From an uncultured Bacteroidales bacterium (GTDB taxonomy: Bacteria > Bacteroidota > Bacteroidia > Bacteroidales > UBA932): a stretch of DNA of 42,042 nucleotides. Position 1 is the first letter of the stretch; every line of letters starts with the position of its first letter. The stretch covers positions 1-42,042 of the forward strand of contig ONOQ01000013.1 of NCBI GenBank assembly GCA_900319485.1, given 5' to 3'. Below the pieces are notes generated by a model. The model saw only the letters and a program-made list of their open reading frames with translations, ran no database searches and was not told the DNA's origin. The position numbers and the translations under genes were made by a program. Of the stretch, positions 1 to 9,362 are shown piece by piece.

Positions 1-567
1 GGCCTTGGGGAAAGCCTCCTGGATGAGGGTGTCCCCGAAGAACTGATACAGTTTCTCGTTATTGATGATAAGGAGGGAGTCTACGTTCTTTTCCAGCTCA
101 TGGATGCCGTCAACGGCCTTTGACTGGCTCTCGTTGCCCTCGTTCTTGAACGGGATGGTGACAACTGCCACGGTAAGGATGCCGCGGTCCTTTGCCATCT
201 TTGCGATGACAGGGGATGCGCCTGTGCCCGTGCCGCCGCCCATACCGGCGGTGATGAAGAGCATCTTTGTGCCGCAGTCCAGTACCTTAGCGGCAATCTC
301 GTCCTGGCTTTCCAGGGCGGCGTTACGGCCGGCGGTAGGGTCGGTGCCCGCACCAAGGCCGTTATTGCCCATCTGGATCTTCACCGGGACCTCGCTGGTC
401 TGGAGCGCCTGGGCGTCCGTGTTGCACACTATGAAGCTGCAGCCCTGGATGTTCTGCCTGTACATGTAGTTTACGGCATTGCAGCCACCGCCGCCCACGC
501 CGATAACCTTTATGATGGAGTTCTCCTTGCCCCAGTTGTCAGGGAAAATGTCTTTGTCGATGTTCAT
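1..567 (-). CDS. ftsZ: Cell division GTPase FtsZ (5' part; runs off the left edge)
   Basis: Tubulin-like GTPase that polymerises into the cytoplasmic Z-ring and recruits the divisome. Only the first 189 residues are in the window and the frame is open to position 1. Visible are the glycine-rich N-terminal loop (GVGGGGCNAV, about residues 23-32) and the tubulin/FtsZ signature GGGTGTG at about residues 110-116, followed by ASPVIAK. The start is fixed by ATG at 567 with a clear AGGAGG 7 nt upstream. It lies 11 bp after ftsA and closes the visible dcw operon, the usual ftsQ-ftsA-ftsZ order. The C-terminal half and the conserved FtsA/ZipA-binding tail cannot be seen. Identification is secure from the signature and context. 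Confidence 0.97.
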   Translation of the reverse strand, partial: MNIDKDIFPDNWGKENSIIKVIGVGGGGCNAVNYMYRQNIQGCSFIVCNTDAQALQTSEVPVKIQMGNNGLGAGTDPTAGRNAALESQDEIAAKVLDCGTKMLFITAGMGGGTGTGASPVIAKMAKDRGILTVAVVTIPFKNEGNESQSKAVDGIHELEKNVDSLLIINNEKLYQFFGDTLIQEAFPKA

Positions 568-574
568 AACGTAT

Positions 575-580
575 CCTCCT
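575..580 (-). promoter_or_regulatory. Shine-Dalgarno site of ftsZ
   Basis: AGGAGG on the minus strand, 7 nt before the ftsZ ATG and overlapping the ftsA stop codon. Bacteroidota genes usually lack Shine-Dalgarno sequences, and most genes in this operon do, so this site stands out. Confidence 0.7.
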
Positions 581-2012
581 ACTGTTTGTTAGCCTCGTCG
601 TAAATCTTGAGGGCGGTGTTTTCCACTGTGTTCCAGAAAATTGAAAGGAAGCCGGTCTTCTCTCCCTTGGGCTTAGGGACCTTCACTTTCTTAGTCTTCT
701 TCTCCTTGGGCTTGGGAGCCTCTTCCACGGGACCCATATCCTCCGGAGCGAATAGGGTGTCAACAGGAGTCTCGTCCGTCACTTCCACCTCAATTGTCTC
801 TTCCTCCTTGGGCTCCTCAGGCTTTTCAGGCACGCTCACGCAGTCCGGGAGTTTATCCTCCTTGGCCGCCAGCACCATTCCTATGGCCGATGTCGCCGCA
901 GTGCTGTAAACCCCGCTTCCAACCGATGCGGAGAACATATAGCGGGGATAACCCTTGCGGACGTCATACCCCGACATCTCCTTCACAAGGTTCACGAAAT
1001 TTGCCAGTTCCGCGCCGCCGCCGGTGATGACAACGCCGCTTCTAAGGGAATTCTGAAGGCCGCTCTCCTGGATGTAATAGAGCACGGCGCTCACAATCTC
1101 ACGCGCGCGGCTGTCCACAACCTCCGAGATATAGCGTACCGGAACCTCCTTGTAAGGCTCCGTGAGGCGTATCTGCAGCACCTTCTCGCTGAGTGAAGCC
1201 AGTTTCCCGGGGAGGCAGGCGCCAAAACGCTTTTTGATCTTCTCCGCTAGGTCGTCGGAGATGGAGCACTCCGTGCGGATGTCGTTGGTGATGCTCTTTC
1301 CGCCGAACGGAATGGAAGCGTAGTGCCTCATAATGCCGCCCTGGTAGATGGCAATTGAGGTTACGCCGGCGCCAACGTCCACAAGGGCCACGCCGGAGGA
1401 CATCTCCACGGGGCTCAGGACCGTGCGTGCAACCACATCCGGAAGGAAATACTTCTTGGCAATGGCAATGCCCAGTTGATTGAAGATCTTGTCCAGGGAA
1501 ACCGTTGCGCCGCGCTTCCCTATAAACACCTTGAAATTGCCTTCCAGGGCACTGCTCAAAGTACCTACAACCTCGTTTTCCACAAGTTGGATTTCGTCGT
1601 CAATGGAGAAGGACTGGGCCACGGCGCCGTACATGATCTGCTTCTCCGGATTGGGGAGGGGATAGGTCTCAAGCGCAATGGACTTGAGGGCCTGCACTTC
1701 TTCGGCCGATATATACTCTTCCGGATTGGTGCGTTCGATGCGGCCCGATGCCGTCACCTGGGTGACTTCGCTCCGGGGCATACCCACCACAACCTGAAGG
1801 ATGTGGATCATCAGTTCTTTCTCCGCCTCCGCAATCGCTTCCTTGAGGCGCTCGGAAGCCTTCATGGGGTTGGTAATCATACTGGCCCTGATACCATCCG
1901 AAGGCGTTTCCCTGTAATACACAATCTGGACGTCGTCGCCTATCACCCTGGCTACGCACAGTCCGAACTTGGAACTTCCAAGATCAATTGAGGCTATGTA
2001 TTTCTCTTCCAT
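579..2012 (-). CDS. ftsA: Cell division protein FtsA
   Basis: Actin-like ATPase that anchors FtsZ filaments to the inner face of the cytoplasmic membrane. The 477-residue product begins with the actin-fold phosphate-1 loop (IDLGSSKFG, about residues 9-17) and has later glycine-rich nucleotide-binding stretches (LVDVGAGVTS and VVITGGGAEL). Residues about 395-450 form a low-complexity linker, first acidic and then lysine-rich, before a terminal segment (FLSIFWNTVENTALKIYDEA) that looks like the amphipathic membrane-targeting helix. It is longer than the E. coli protein (about 420 aa) because of this linker. It sits between ftsQ (14 bp) and ftsZ (11 bp). Confidence 0.96.
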   Translation of the reverse strand: MEEKYIASIDLGSSKFGLCVARVIGDDVQIVYYRETPSDGIRASMITNPMKASERLKEAIAEAEKELMIHILQVVVGMPRSEVTQVTASGRIERTNPEEYISAEEVQALKSIALETYPLPNPEKQIMYGAVAQSFSIDDEIQLVENEVVGTLSSALEGNFKVFIGKRGATVSLDKIFNQLGIAIAKKYFLPDVVARTVLSPVEMSSGVALVDVGAGVTSIAIYQGGIMRHYASIPFGGKSITNDIRTECSISDDLAEKIKKRFGACLPGKLASLSEKVLQIRLTEPYKEVPVRYISEVVDSRAREIVSAVLYYIQESGLQNSLRSGVVITGGGAELANFVNLVKEMSGYDVRKGYPRYMFSASVGSGVYSTAATSAIGMVLAAKEDKLPDCVSVPEKPEEPKEEETIEVEVTDETPVDTLFAPEDMGPVEEAPKPKEKKTKKVKVPKPKGEKTGFLSIFWNTVENTALKIYDEANKQ

Positions 2013-2026
2013 ATATGGTTATTGTT

Positions 2027-2815
2027 TTATTTTCTGCAAACAAGTTGTCCGCCGTAGCGGAGATCCACCGTACCGTAATATCCGGGCTCCTTTGACGGCG
2101 CAACTGTGTCGTAATACCTTCCCATAAGGTAAAGTTTCTCTTCCACATTAACAGGCTGCCCGAAGAGGAAACGCTCCTTCCCTTCAAGCGGGAAAAGCAC
2201 CAGGTCTCCGTCGGCCGATGCCGTGATCCTTTTTATGTCCCTTTCCCACACCGTGTCCTTCATTGCGGCCACAAGATGGAGGATACGGTCCATCCACTCC
2301 TTGTGGGAGATGTCAGTAAGAGTGCCCTTATAGCCCTTTGGCACGCGGAAGGGGAGTTTCCCGTCCACTACCGGGACAGGCACGCTTCCGCGCTCCTGGA
2401 GCGGGAAGATGAAGCCTTCTGCATCGGCATAGAAGCCGCCGGCGCCGTCGTCAAAGCGCACAAGGGGCTCCCTCTGGCTTATCTCAACGTGGAGGATGCC
2501 GTCGTCCGTGAGCCAGGCCTCGCAGTGCTTGACGGCGCTGTGCCCTGTCACAATGCTCTCTATCCGCGTCAGGTCCACGCTGTCAAGGGGAAGCCCCGCA
2601 TAGGCCCTGTACTCACTGTCAAGCCACTTTTCAATGTCCTCCCGGCCCACGAAGTTCCTCTGAAGGGAATCCGTCACAATCACGTCCAGGGTGCCTTTAC
2701 CCTGGCACGTGCGCGTGCGGAGAGCGCTGCGTGACATCCGGAGCGTGAAACTCCAGAGAATCATGCAGGCCACAATCAGAAGAAGGCCTAAACCGCGTCG
2801 GACTATCGGCTTCAT
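2027..2815 (-). CDS. ftsQ: Cell division protein FtsQ
   Basis: Bitopic inner-membrane divisome protein of 262 residues. There is a short cytoplasmic N-terminus, one transmembrane helix (about residues 7-23), then a periplasmic POTRA-like region (TLDVIVTDSLQRNFVGREDI onward) and a beta-rich domain. FtsQ is poorly conserved, so the call rests on size, topology and position between murC and ftsA. The ATG overlaps the murC stop in an ATGA arrangement, suggesting translational coupling. Confidence 0.88.
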   Translation of the reverse strand: MKPIVRRGLGLLLIVACMILWSFTLRMSRSALRTRTCQGKGTLDVIVTDSLQRNFVGREDIEKWLDSEYRAYAGLPLDSVDLTRIESIVTGHSAVKHCEAWLTDDGILHVEISQREPLVRFDDGAGGFYADAEGFIFPLQERGSVPVPVVDGKLPFRVPKGYKGTLTDISHKEWMDRILHLVAAMKDTVWERDIKRITASADGDLVLFPLEGKERFLFGQPVNVEEKLYLMGRYYDTVAPSKEPGYYGTVDLRYGGQLVCRK

Positions 2816-4161
2816 AGGCGGCTTTTAAGTAATTCAGTTATAGGTTCAATGAACCTGTCAATGTTTCCGGCGCCAAAACTCACAAGAACGTCAAGGGGCT
2901 CATTGGCAAGGTAATCCATCAGTTCCTCCTTCTTAAGGAGAACCTTCTCCGGGGCGGTTACGTCCTTGAAAATGATCTCCGAAGTAACTCCGGGAATGGG
3001 CTCCTCGCGGGCGGGATAGATGTCAAGGAGGATGAGTTTATCCACCTTCGAAAGGGCGGCTGCAAACTCGGGGGCAAAGTCCCTTGTGCGGGTGTAGAGG
3101 TGCGGCTGGAAAATGGCCGTCAGTTTGCGTCCGGGGAAAATATCCCTCATAGAGGATATGGCCGATGCAAGTTCTGCCGGATGATGGGCGTAGTCGTCAA
3201 TGTAGGACAGTTTGGGGCTGTTCACGTGCACCTCCAGGCGGCGCTTAACGCCTTCAAAAGTGCCGATAGCCGCCTTCACCGCGGCAGGCTCGATCCCGTA
3301 CGAAAGGGCGATTGCGGCCGCTGCAACACTGTTTTCGGCGTTCACCCAGCCGGGGGCGCCAACGCGGACATCTTCAATAACGCCTCCGGGATAGTGGAGG
3401 TCATAATGGAAGTAACCGCACTGGTCCGGATGAGGATTTCCGGCATAGAAATCGGCCGATGAATCCGTGTAGTGGTAACTGAGGAGGCGCGCATTTGTAT
3501 CGGCCTGGACAATTGGAGTTCCCAGTTTTGCGATGAGGGTTCCGCTCACCTGCGACGCGAAAGCCTTGAAGGCCTCCACCACGTGGGCGTAATCCCCGTA
3601 GATGTCCAGGTGATCCGGATCTACTGCCGTGATCACCGCAATCTCCGGGTAGAGTTGAAGGAAGGACCGGTCAAACTCATCGGCCTCCGCTACCACGGTA
3701 TTGGTTTTGGACATCAGGAGATTTGTTCCGTAGTTACGGGAAATACCGCCAAGGAAGGCGCTGCAGCCTTCTCCACAGGCGGTGAGAATATGCGCTGTAA
3801 GGGTGCTGGTGGTGGTTTTACCGTGGGTTCCGGCAACCGCCAGGCATCTCTGGCCGCGGGCAATTTCCCCAAGGGTGCGGGAGCGCTTGAGAAGCGCATA
3901 GCCGCCCTCGCGGGCCTTCACAAGTTCCCCAAGATCGGCCGGGATTGCCGGCGTGTAAACCACCAGCGTCTCATTAATGTCGGACGGGATGAGGTCCGGA
4001 CGATCCTCGTAGTGCACTGAGATTCCTTCCGCCTCAAGCTGCCCCGTCAGTTCCGACGGCGTGCGGTCATACCCCGCCACGTTGAAGCCCTTGAACTTGT
4101 AGTACCTGGCCAGGGCACTCATCCCTATGCCACCGATTCCTATGAAATATACGTTTTTCAT
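2812..4161 (-). CDS. murC: UDP-N-acetylmuramate-L-alanine ligase MurC
   Basis: Cytoplasmic ATP-dependent ligase that adds L-alanine to UDP-N-acetylmuramic acid, the first amino acid of the peptidoglycan stem peptide. The 449-residue length fits the family. Visible are the N-terminal Rossmann-like motif (GIGGIGMSALARYY, about residues 8-21), the Mur-ligase ATP loop GTHGKTTT at residues 111-118, the central EADEFDRSF stretch, and the C-terminal DDYAHHP motif typical of MurC/Mpl. MurC rather than Mpl is favoured by its place in the dcw operon. It is separated from murG by 47 bp holding a small palindromic repeat, and overlaps ftsQ by 4 bp. Confidence 0.97.
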   Translation of the reverse strand: MKNVYFIGIGGIGMSALARYYKFKGFNVAGYDRTPSELTGQLEAEGISVHYEDRPDLIPSDINETLVVYTPAIPADLGELVKAREGGYALLKRSRTLGEIARGQRCLAVAGTHGKTTTSTLTAHILTACGEGCSAFLGGISRNYGTNLLMSKTNTVVAEADEFDRSFLQLYPEIAVITAVDPDHLDIYGDYAHVVEAFKAFASQVSGTLIAKLGTPIVQADTNARLLSYHYTDSSADFYAGNPHPDQCGYFHYDLHYPGGVIEDVRVGAPGWVNAENSVAAAAIALSYGIEPAAVKAAIGTFEGVKRRLEVHVNSPKLSYIDDYAHHPAELASAISSMRDIFPGRKLTAIFQPHLYTRTRDFAPEFAAALSKVDKLILLDIYPAREEPIPGVTSEIIFKDVTAPEKVLLKKEELMDYLANEPLDVLVSFGAGNIDRFIEPITELLKSRL

Positions 4162-4172
4162 ATTATTCTATT

Positions 4173-4205
4173 TTGAGATTTCTCGACTTCGCTCGAAATG
4201 ACAAA
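4173..4205. repeat. Degenerate GAGAT..CG..ATGACA palindromic repeat
   Basis: The murG-murC gap holds GAGATTTCTCGACTTCG followed by CTCGAAATGACA, a degenerate copy of the small imperfect palindrome also seen near 22,304, 23,479 and 33,613. It lies inside the transcribed dcw operon and forms a weak hairpin. Confidence 0.55.
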
Positions 4206-4208
4206 ACC

Positions 4209-5345
4209 TTATACTAACTTATAAATCTCATCACAAATAACCTGGGCGGCATTCCTGAGGGCCATAGCCTCTGCGTTTTTAGAAAGCGAAGCCAGTTTCA
4301 GAGGGCTGTTAAGAAGGCCGATAGCCGTGGGAAGGAGTTCGTCAATGGCCTCGGAGTCCTTCACCAGAAGGGCGGCTTCCCTACGGACAAGGGCCATTGC
4401 GTTATGCGTCTGATGGTCCTCGGCAACGTTGGGGGAAGGGACAAACACGGTGGGCTTACCCATTGCGCAGAGTTCGCTCACGGTGCTTGCGCCGCTACGG
4501 GAAATCACTACATCGGCCGCGGCGTATGCAAGGTCCATCCTCTGGATAAAGTCAAAATGCTTTATGCCCTTGATGTCAGGATGCGCTGCCATAAACTCGT
4601 CTGTGGAGGCCTTGTAGTACTTTCCGCACTGCCATATCACCTCCAAATCTTCTCCGCCGGGGCAGCCGTCCTGGATCCAGTGCATCATAGCCCTGTTGAG
4701 GGTACCGCTGCCAAGGCTTCCGCCCACTATAAAGAGGTGTTTCTTCTGCGGATCCAGCCCGTAAAACTTCATCGCTTCCTCCTTCTGCTCCGGTGTGGAG
4801 GGCTTGGAGACATCCTTACGGATAGGGTTTCCGCTCATCACTATCTTATCGGCAGGGAAAAACTTTTCCATCCCTTCATAGGCCACGCAGATGCTCTGGA
4901 CGCGGGAGCCCAGCATCTTGTTGGTAAGGCCTGCAAAGCCGTTCTGCTCCTGGATCACGGCGGGAATCTTCATCCCCGTGGCGGCCCAGAGAAGGGGAGC
5001 GCTGGCGTATCCGCCCACGCCCACAACTACATCAGGCTTGAACTCCTTCACCACCTTCTTTGCAGCCCTTAGGCTGGCAAGAAGTTTGAACGGAGCCTTG
5101 AGGTCGTTCAGGATGTTTCGGAGGTTAAGTTGCCTCTGTAGGCCCACAACAGGAAGGCCTACAATCCTGTATCCCGCTGCGGGGACCTTCTCCATCTCCA
5201 TCTTTCCATCGGCCCCTACAAAAAGAATCTCAGTGTCAGGATTCAGTTCCTTCAGTTTATCCGCGATGGAGATGGCAGGGAAGATGTGTCCTCCCGTGCC
5301 TCCGCCGCTCACAATGGCCCTTATGGCTTTGTACTCTTTGCTCAT
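4209..5345 (-). CDS. murG: Lipid II synthase MurG (N-acetylglucosaminyltransferase)
   Basis: Peripheral membrane GT28 glycosyltransferase that adds GlcNAc from UDP-GlcNAc to lipid I, giving lipid II. The diagnostic N-terminal motif GGGTGGHIFPA is at about residues 14-24, and the second glycine-rich loop GVGGYASAPLL and the C-terminal donor-site region (ISRSGASTVSEL) are present. I chose ATG at 5345 (MSKEYKAIRA) rather than the in-frame ATG at 5366, because it gives an ATGA overlap with the ftsW stop like most junctions in this operon. This gives 378 aa, normal for the family. Confidence 0.96.
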   Translation of the reverse strand: MSKEYKAIRAIVSGGGTGGHIFPAISIADKLKELNPDTEILFVGADGKMEMEKVPAAGYRIVGLPVVGLQRQLNLRNILNDLKAPFKLLASLRAAKKVVKEFKPDVVVGVGGYASAPLLWAATGMKIPAVIQEQNGFAGLTNKMLGSRVQSICVAYEGMEKFFPADKIVMSGNPIRKDVSKPSTPEQKEEAMKFYGLDPQKKHLFIVGGSLGSGTLNRAMMHWIQDGCPGGEDLEVIWQCGKYYKASTDEFMAAHPDIKGIKHFDFIQRMDLAYAAADVVISRSGASTVSELCAMGKPTVFVPSPNVAEDHQTHNAMALVRREAALLVKDSEAIDELLPTAIGLLNSPLKLASLSKNAEAMALRNAAQVICDEIYKLV

Positions 5346-6727
5346 ACGCTTGCGCTTTGCGTCCACTCGTCGTCGTCGTGGACAATTATCTGTTCGGCTT
5401 CGGCCTCGGCCTCACGCCTTGCAATATTTTCCTTTGCATCCTTGGAGATGGACAGCAGTATGCCAAAGACAATGCTGAACACCAGCAGGGAGTTGGTTCC
5501 GTGGCTCACCAGGGGGAGGGTCTGGCCGGTCTGCGGCACAAACGGCAGGTGCACGTTCACCGCCATATGCATGAAGGCCTGCCCCGTGACAAGGATGATG
5601 AGCCCCGTCACAATCATTTTGTCGTAGTATTTGTCGCACTCCTTCGCAACCAGTGTGCCCCTTGCAAGGAGGCTGAAGTACAGAAGGATGATGAGGATGG
5701 CCCCTATTATGCCGCTCTCCTCAATTATGAAACTGAACATATAGTCCCCGAAGATGACGGGAGTGGCATATTTCTGCGTGCTGTTGCCTATGCCCTTGCC
5801 AAAGACGCCGCCTTCCTTAATGGCCAGAAGGGCGCTCACGGGCTGCTTCAGTTCATCCCTGGCGTCGTTGAAATCCTTGGACCCCCGCGGGGCGTCCAGG
5901 AGTTTCTGCATAACGGCGTCGTCGTCCTGAGTGATGCGGGAGATGGCGGTTCCTATGCGGCTGTCCTTGAGGAGCCCGGCCTTCCACGCCAGGAACATGC
6001 TCCCCACGCCAACAGCGAGGGCCAGCACCATAATCCCTATGTCCTTGCCGTCAATTCCGCCCACAAGTATCATCAGGACCATAATGAGGCCGATGAAAAG
6101 GGCCGATGAATTGGACCCCATCATAACCATGAACGTGGTGAGGAGGATGGGGAGGTAGATGTAGAACAACTTCTGGTAGAAGTCCTTCTCCAGGAATCCA
6201 AGCCTCTTGGGGTATTTCCAGGCAAGCCAGGGCAGGAAGGTGAAGCCGTGGCGCTTGAAGGTGTCCAGCGCCCAGCCAAGGTACATAATCATAAACACCT
6301 TCACAAACTCATACACGTGGATCTGCTTCCCCGCAACCATAAGGATACGGCGCGCCCCGTTGATGGAACCGGCCTTCACTATCCCCAGGTTGAGGTTAAG
6401 GACCAGTATGATGAGTATCCCGAATGTTACCGCAAAGCCCAGCATGGAGAGCCTGCGGTAAATCTCCACACGGCCGAAGAAGTACAGAAGGAAGATGAAG
6501 ATAAAGCCCATTGCAACCGCCTTCAACTGGTCCAGCATGATGTCCATACGACCCGTACCCAACTCCCTTGCAAGGAGAGGGGTGGAACTGAAGACGGACA
6601 CTACGGATACCAGCATGAGGAACAGGGCAATCAGAAGGATTACCTTGTCTCCCGTGAAGCGGTCCATAAGGTTGAACAGGGAACCTATCCGGCCTTCTTC
6701 TTTCTTTTCTTCCTTAACTTCTGCCAT
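5342..6727 (-). CDS. ftsW: Peptidoglycan glycosyltransferase FtsW
   Basis: SEDS-family polytopic membrane protein that polymerises lipid II glycan strands at the septum with its partner transpeptidase FtsI. The 461-residue product has many hydrophobic segments starting at about residue 30, and the family C-terminal region with PQTGQTLPLVSHGTNSLLV, which matches the FtsW/RodA signature around the conserved TG.tLPlvShG. A long hydrophilic loop (DSRIGTAISRITQDDDA...) lies in the middle. FtsW rather than RodA is indicated by its place between murD and murG. The end is cytoplasmic and acidic (EAEAEQIIVHDDDE). Confidence 0.95.
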   Translation of the reverse strand: MAEVKEEKKEEGRIGSLFNLMDRFTGDKVILLIALFLMLVSVVSVFSSTPLLARELGTGRMDIMLDQLKAVAMGFIFIFLLYFFGRVEIYRRLSMLGFAVTFGILIILVLNLNLGIVKAGSINGARRILMVAGKQIHVYEFVKVFMIMYLGWALDTFKRHGFTFLPWLAWKYPKRLGFLEKDFYQKLFYIYLPILLTTFMVMMGSNSSALFIGLIMVLMILVGGIDGKDIGIMVLALAVGVGSMFLAWKAGLLKDSRIGTAISRITQDDDAVMQKLLDAPRGSKDFNDARDELKQPVSALLAIKEGGVFGKGIGNSTQKYATPVIFGDYMFSFIIEESGIIGAILIILLYFSLLARGTLVAKECDKYYDKMIVTGLIILVTGQAFMHMAVNVHLPFVPQTGQTLPLVSHGTNSLLVFSIVFGILLSISKDAKENIARREAEAEAEQIIVHDDDEWTQSASV

Positions 6728-6733
6728 ACTTTA

Positions 6734-8068
6734 TTAAAGGTTACGGACGGCAGCCTTGAACTGCTCTCCGCGGTCTTCGTAATTCTTGAAAAGGTCAAAA
6801 CTGGCGCAGCAAGGGGAGAGGAGCACCACGTCTCCTGCATCGGCCATAGCGGCAGCCTTCTGTACGGCCTCGCGGGCGCTCAGGGCATCCTCCATACGGG
6901 ATACCATTCCGCCGAAGGCCTCGTGAATCTTCTTGTTGTCCACTCCAAGGCACACGATGCCCTTCACCTTTTCTCGTACAAGGTCATTCAGGACGCTGTA
7001 GTCGTTACCCTTGTCAGTACCGCCAAGGATCCACACCACGGGGCGCTTCTGGCACTCAAGTGCGTACCATGCGCTGTCTACGTTAGTGGCCTTGGAGTCG
7101 TTGATGTAGAGGACGTCCTTTATGCTCAGGACAGGCTCCAGACGGTGCTCGATGGGCTTGAAGGTGGCAAGGGAGTTACGGATTACGTCGCTCTCGATTC
7201 CCGTTGCCTTTGCGGCCAGGGCGGCTGCCATGGAGTTATACACATTGTGCTTTCCGCCAAGGGCGAGGCTCTCAAGGAACACGTCCGTCTCTTCCTCGTC
7301 CACGCGCACAATCATCTTGTTCTCACGGATGAAGGCGCCCTGCTCCAGTTCCTTCTCCTGTGAGAAGGGGAGCATCTTGCAGCGCAGGACTATCTTTGAC
7401 AGGTGTCCCACGGTGATTTCGTCGTCGGAGTCGAAGATGAAGCAGTCGTCCTCACGGAGATTGCGGGTTATGTTGAACTTGGCATTGACGTAGTTCTCCA
7501 TCTTGTGGTCGTAGCGGTCAAGATGGTCGGGGGTTATGTTGGTGATGATGGCAATGTCCGGACGGAAGTCACGGATGTCGTCCAGTTGGAAACTGGAGAT
7601 CTCAAGCACGTAGTAGTCAAAGTGCTCGGTAGCCACCTGATAGGCATAACTCTGGCCGATATTTCCGCCAAGGCCCACATTGAGGCCCGCATTCTTGAGG
7701 AGATAGTAGATGAGGGATGTAGTGGTGGTCTTGCCGTTTGATCCGGTGATGCAGATCTTCTTTGCAGAGTCGTATCGGCTTGCAAATTCAATCTCTGAGA
7801 TAACGGGGATACCGTTTTCCTTCACCTTCTGCACCATAGGAACGGTTCCGGGGATGCCGGGGGATTTAACCACCTCATCGGCATTCAGGATGAGTTCCTC
7901 CGTATGCTGACCCTGCTCAAAGGGGATGTCCCATTTACGGAGGGTATCGGCATAACTTTCCTTGATCTGTCCCTTGTCGGAGAGGAACACATCAAAACCT
8001 TTCACTTTTGCCAGAACTGCAGCGCCAACACCTGATTCTGCGCCGCCTAAAACTACCAATCTTGCCAT
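6734..8068 (-). CDS. murD: UDP-N-acetylmuramoylalanine-D-glutamate ligase MurD
   Basis: Cytoplasmic ligase adding D-glutamate to UDP-MurNAc-L-Ala. The 444 residues include the N-terminal nucleotide-sugar Rossmann motif (GGAESGVGAAV, about residues 8-18), the ATP loop GSNGKTTTT at 109-117, the central YVLEISSFQLD stretch typical of MurD, and the C-terminal LLSPCCASFDLFKNYEDRG motif diagnostic for the family. It sits 1 bp after mraY and 6 bp before ftsW. Confidence 0.97.
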   Translation of the reverse strand: MARLVVLGGAESGVGAAVLAKVKGFDVFLSDKGQIKESYADTLRKWDIPFEQGQHTEELILNADEVVKSPGIPGTVPMVQKVKENGIPVISEIEFASRYDSAKKICITGSNGKTTTTSLIYYLLKNAGLNVGLGGNIGQSYAYQVATEHFDYYVLEISSFQLDDIRDFRPDIAIITNITPDHLDRYDHKMENYVNAKFNITRNLREDDCFIFDSDDEITVGHLSKIVLRCKMLPFSQEKELEQGAFIRENKMIVRVDEEETDVFLESLALGGKHNVYNSMAAALAAKATGIESDVIRNSLATFKPIEHRLEPVLSIKDVLYINDSKATNVDSAWYALECQKRPVVWILGGTDKGNDYSVLNDLVREKVKGIVCLGVDNKKIHEAFGGMVSRMEDALSAREAVQKAAAMADAGDVVLLSPCCASFDLFKNYEDRGEQFKAAVRNL

Positions 8069-8069
8069 A

Positions 8070-9362
8070 TTACCTAATCTTCAACAATGCCAATGTACTA
8101 ACTGCCAGTATGATTCCCACAATCCAGAAACGGATGGTAATCTTTGCCTCGTGCTGGGCGGGAACCGGTTTGGGGAAAAGGACGGGGCCTTCGGGGGCCT
8201 TCTTGTCCTGATAATGGTGGTGGAGGGGAGTCATGCTCCAGATGCGCCTTCCTGTGCCGTATTTCTTACGCGTGTACTTGAAATAGAACCTCTGCATAAG
8301 GACGGAGAGGCTCTCCACGAAGAAAATGCCGCAGAGAAGGGGGAGGAGCAGTTCCTTACGCATAAGTACCGCGCTCACGCCAATCACGCCGCCAATTGTG
8401 AGACTTCCCGTGTCTCCCATAAACACCTGGGCGGGGAAAGAGTTGTACCACAGGAATCCTATGAGGGCCCCTACGAAGGCGCTCATGAAGATGGCAATCT
8501 CTCCACTGCCGGGTATATACATAATGTTAAGGTAGTTAGAGTCTATCAGGTTGCCCCCCAGCCAGGCCAGGATGCCTAATACAACTCCAACAATGGCCGA
8601 TGTTCCCGCCGCAAGTCCATCCAACCCGTCAGTGAGATTGGTTCCGTTGGAGCAGGCGGTAATTACCAGCACTATCATAAGAACATATATTGCCCATTTT
8701 GCATACCAGCCCCAGGTGCCCTTCACGGGGGAGAGCCAGCGGTAGTCAAACTCGTGGTTCTTTACAAAAGGGATGGTAGTCTTTGTACTCTTAACAACAT
8801 CTTCCTCCACATATCGGCCGCTGGTGACGGTAGTCTCAGTCTCCAGGGTGCGCTCAACGCTCTCCTTAACCTCCACTTTTTCACGCACAACAATGTCAGG
8901 GCTCATCCATACGGTAAGGCCCACAATAAAGCCAAGAACTATCTGGCCAAGGAGTTTACCCTTCTCTGACATACCCTCCTTATTATGCTTGAACACCTTG
9001 ATGTAGTCGTCGGCAAAACCAAGCGCGCCGCACCAGAGAGTGCTCACAAGAAGGAGGATGACATAAATATTTGTAAGGTCGCACCAAAGGAGCACGCCGC
9101 AGAGGATGGAGAGGATTATGATGACCCCGCCCATAGTGGGGGTGCCTTTCTTCTGGATCTGGCCCTCCAGGCCAAGGTCACGGACAGTTTCCCCAATCTG
9201 CTTTTTCTGAAGGAGGCGGATAATCTTCTTGCCGGCTATCATAGCCACAAGCACGGCCGTCACGGCCGCCGCCATAGCGCGGAAACTAAGGAAGTTAATG
9301 AGTCCCATTCCGGGGAAATCCGCCCCCAGGCCCTCAAGATATTGAATGAGGTGGAAGATCAT
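8070..9362 (-). CDS. mraY: Phospho-MurNAc-pentapeptide transferase MraY
   Basis: Polytopic inner-membrane enzyme that transfers phospho-MurNAc-pentapeptide to undecaprenyl phosphate, making lipid I. Key motifs are the DDY of ADDYIK (residues 118-120), NGTNLTDGLDG (239-249), FMGDTGS (314-320) and the HHH motif (381-383). At 430 aa it exceeds the usual 360 aa because of a hydrophilic insert at about residues 155-210, a feature I associate with Bacteroidota MraY. The start overlaps the murE stop by 4 bp. Confidence 0.97.
   Translation of the reverse strand: MIFHLIQYLEGLGADFPGMGLINFLSFRAMAAAVTAVLVAMIAGKKIIRLLQKKQIGETVRDLGLEGQIQKKGTPTMGGVIIILSILCGVLLWCDLTNIYVILLLVSTLWCGALGFADDYIKVFKHNKEGMSEKGKLLGQIVLGFIVGLTVWMSPDIVVREKVEVKESVERTLETETTVTSGRYVEEDVVKSTKTTIPFVKNHEFDYRWLSPVKGTWGWYAKWAIYVLMIVLVITACSNGTNLTDGLDGLAAGTSAIVGVVLGILAWLGGNLIDSNYLNIMYIPGSGEIAIFMSAFVGALIGFLWYNSFPAQVFMGDTGSLTIGGVIGVSAVLMRKELLLPLLCGIFFVESLSVLMQRFYFKYTRKKYGTGRRIWSMTPLHHHYQDKKAPEGPVLFPKPVPAQHEAKITIRFWIVGIILAVSTLALLKIR

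Noticed and set aside
6248-7363. 371-codon open frame on plus, opposite ftsW and murD
   Set aside because: Antisense to two well-supported genes; its length follows from the strong third-position GC bias and it has no recognisable domain.
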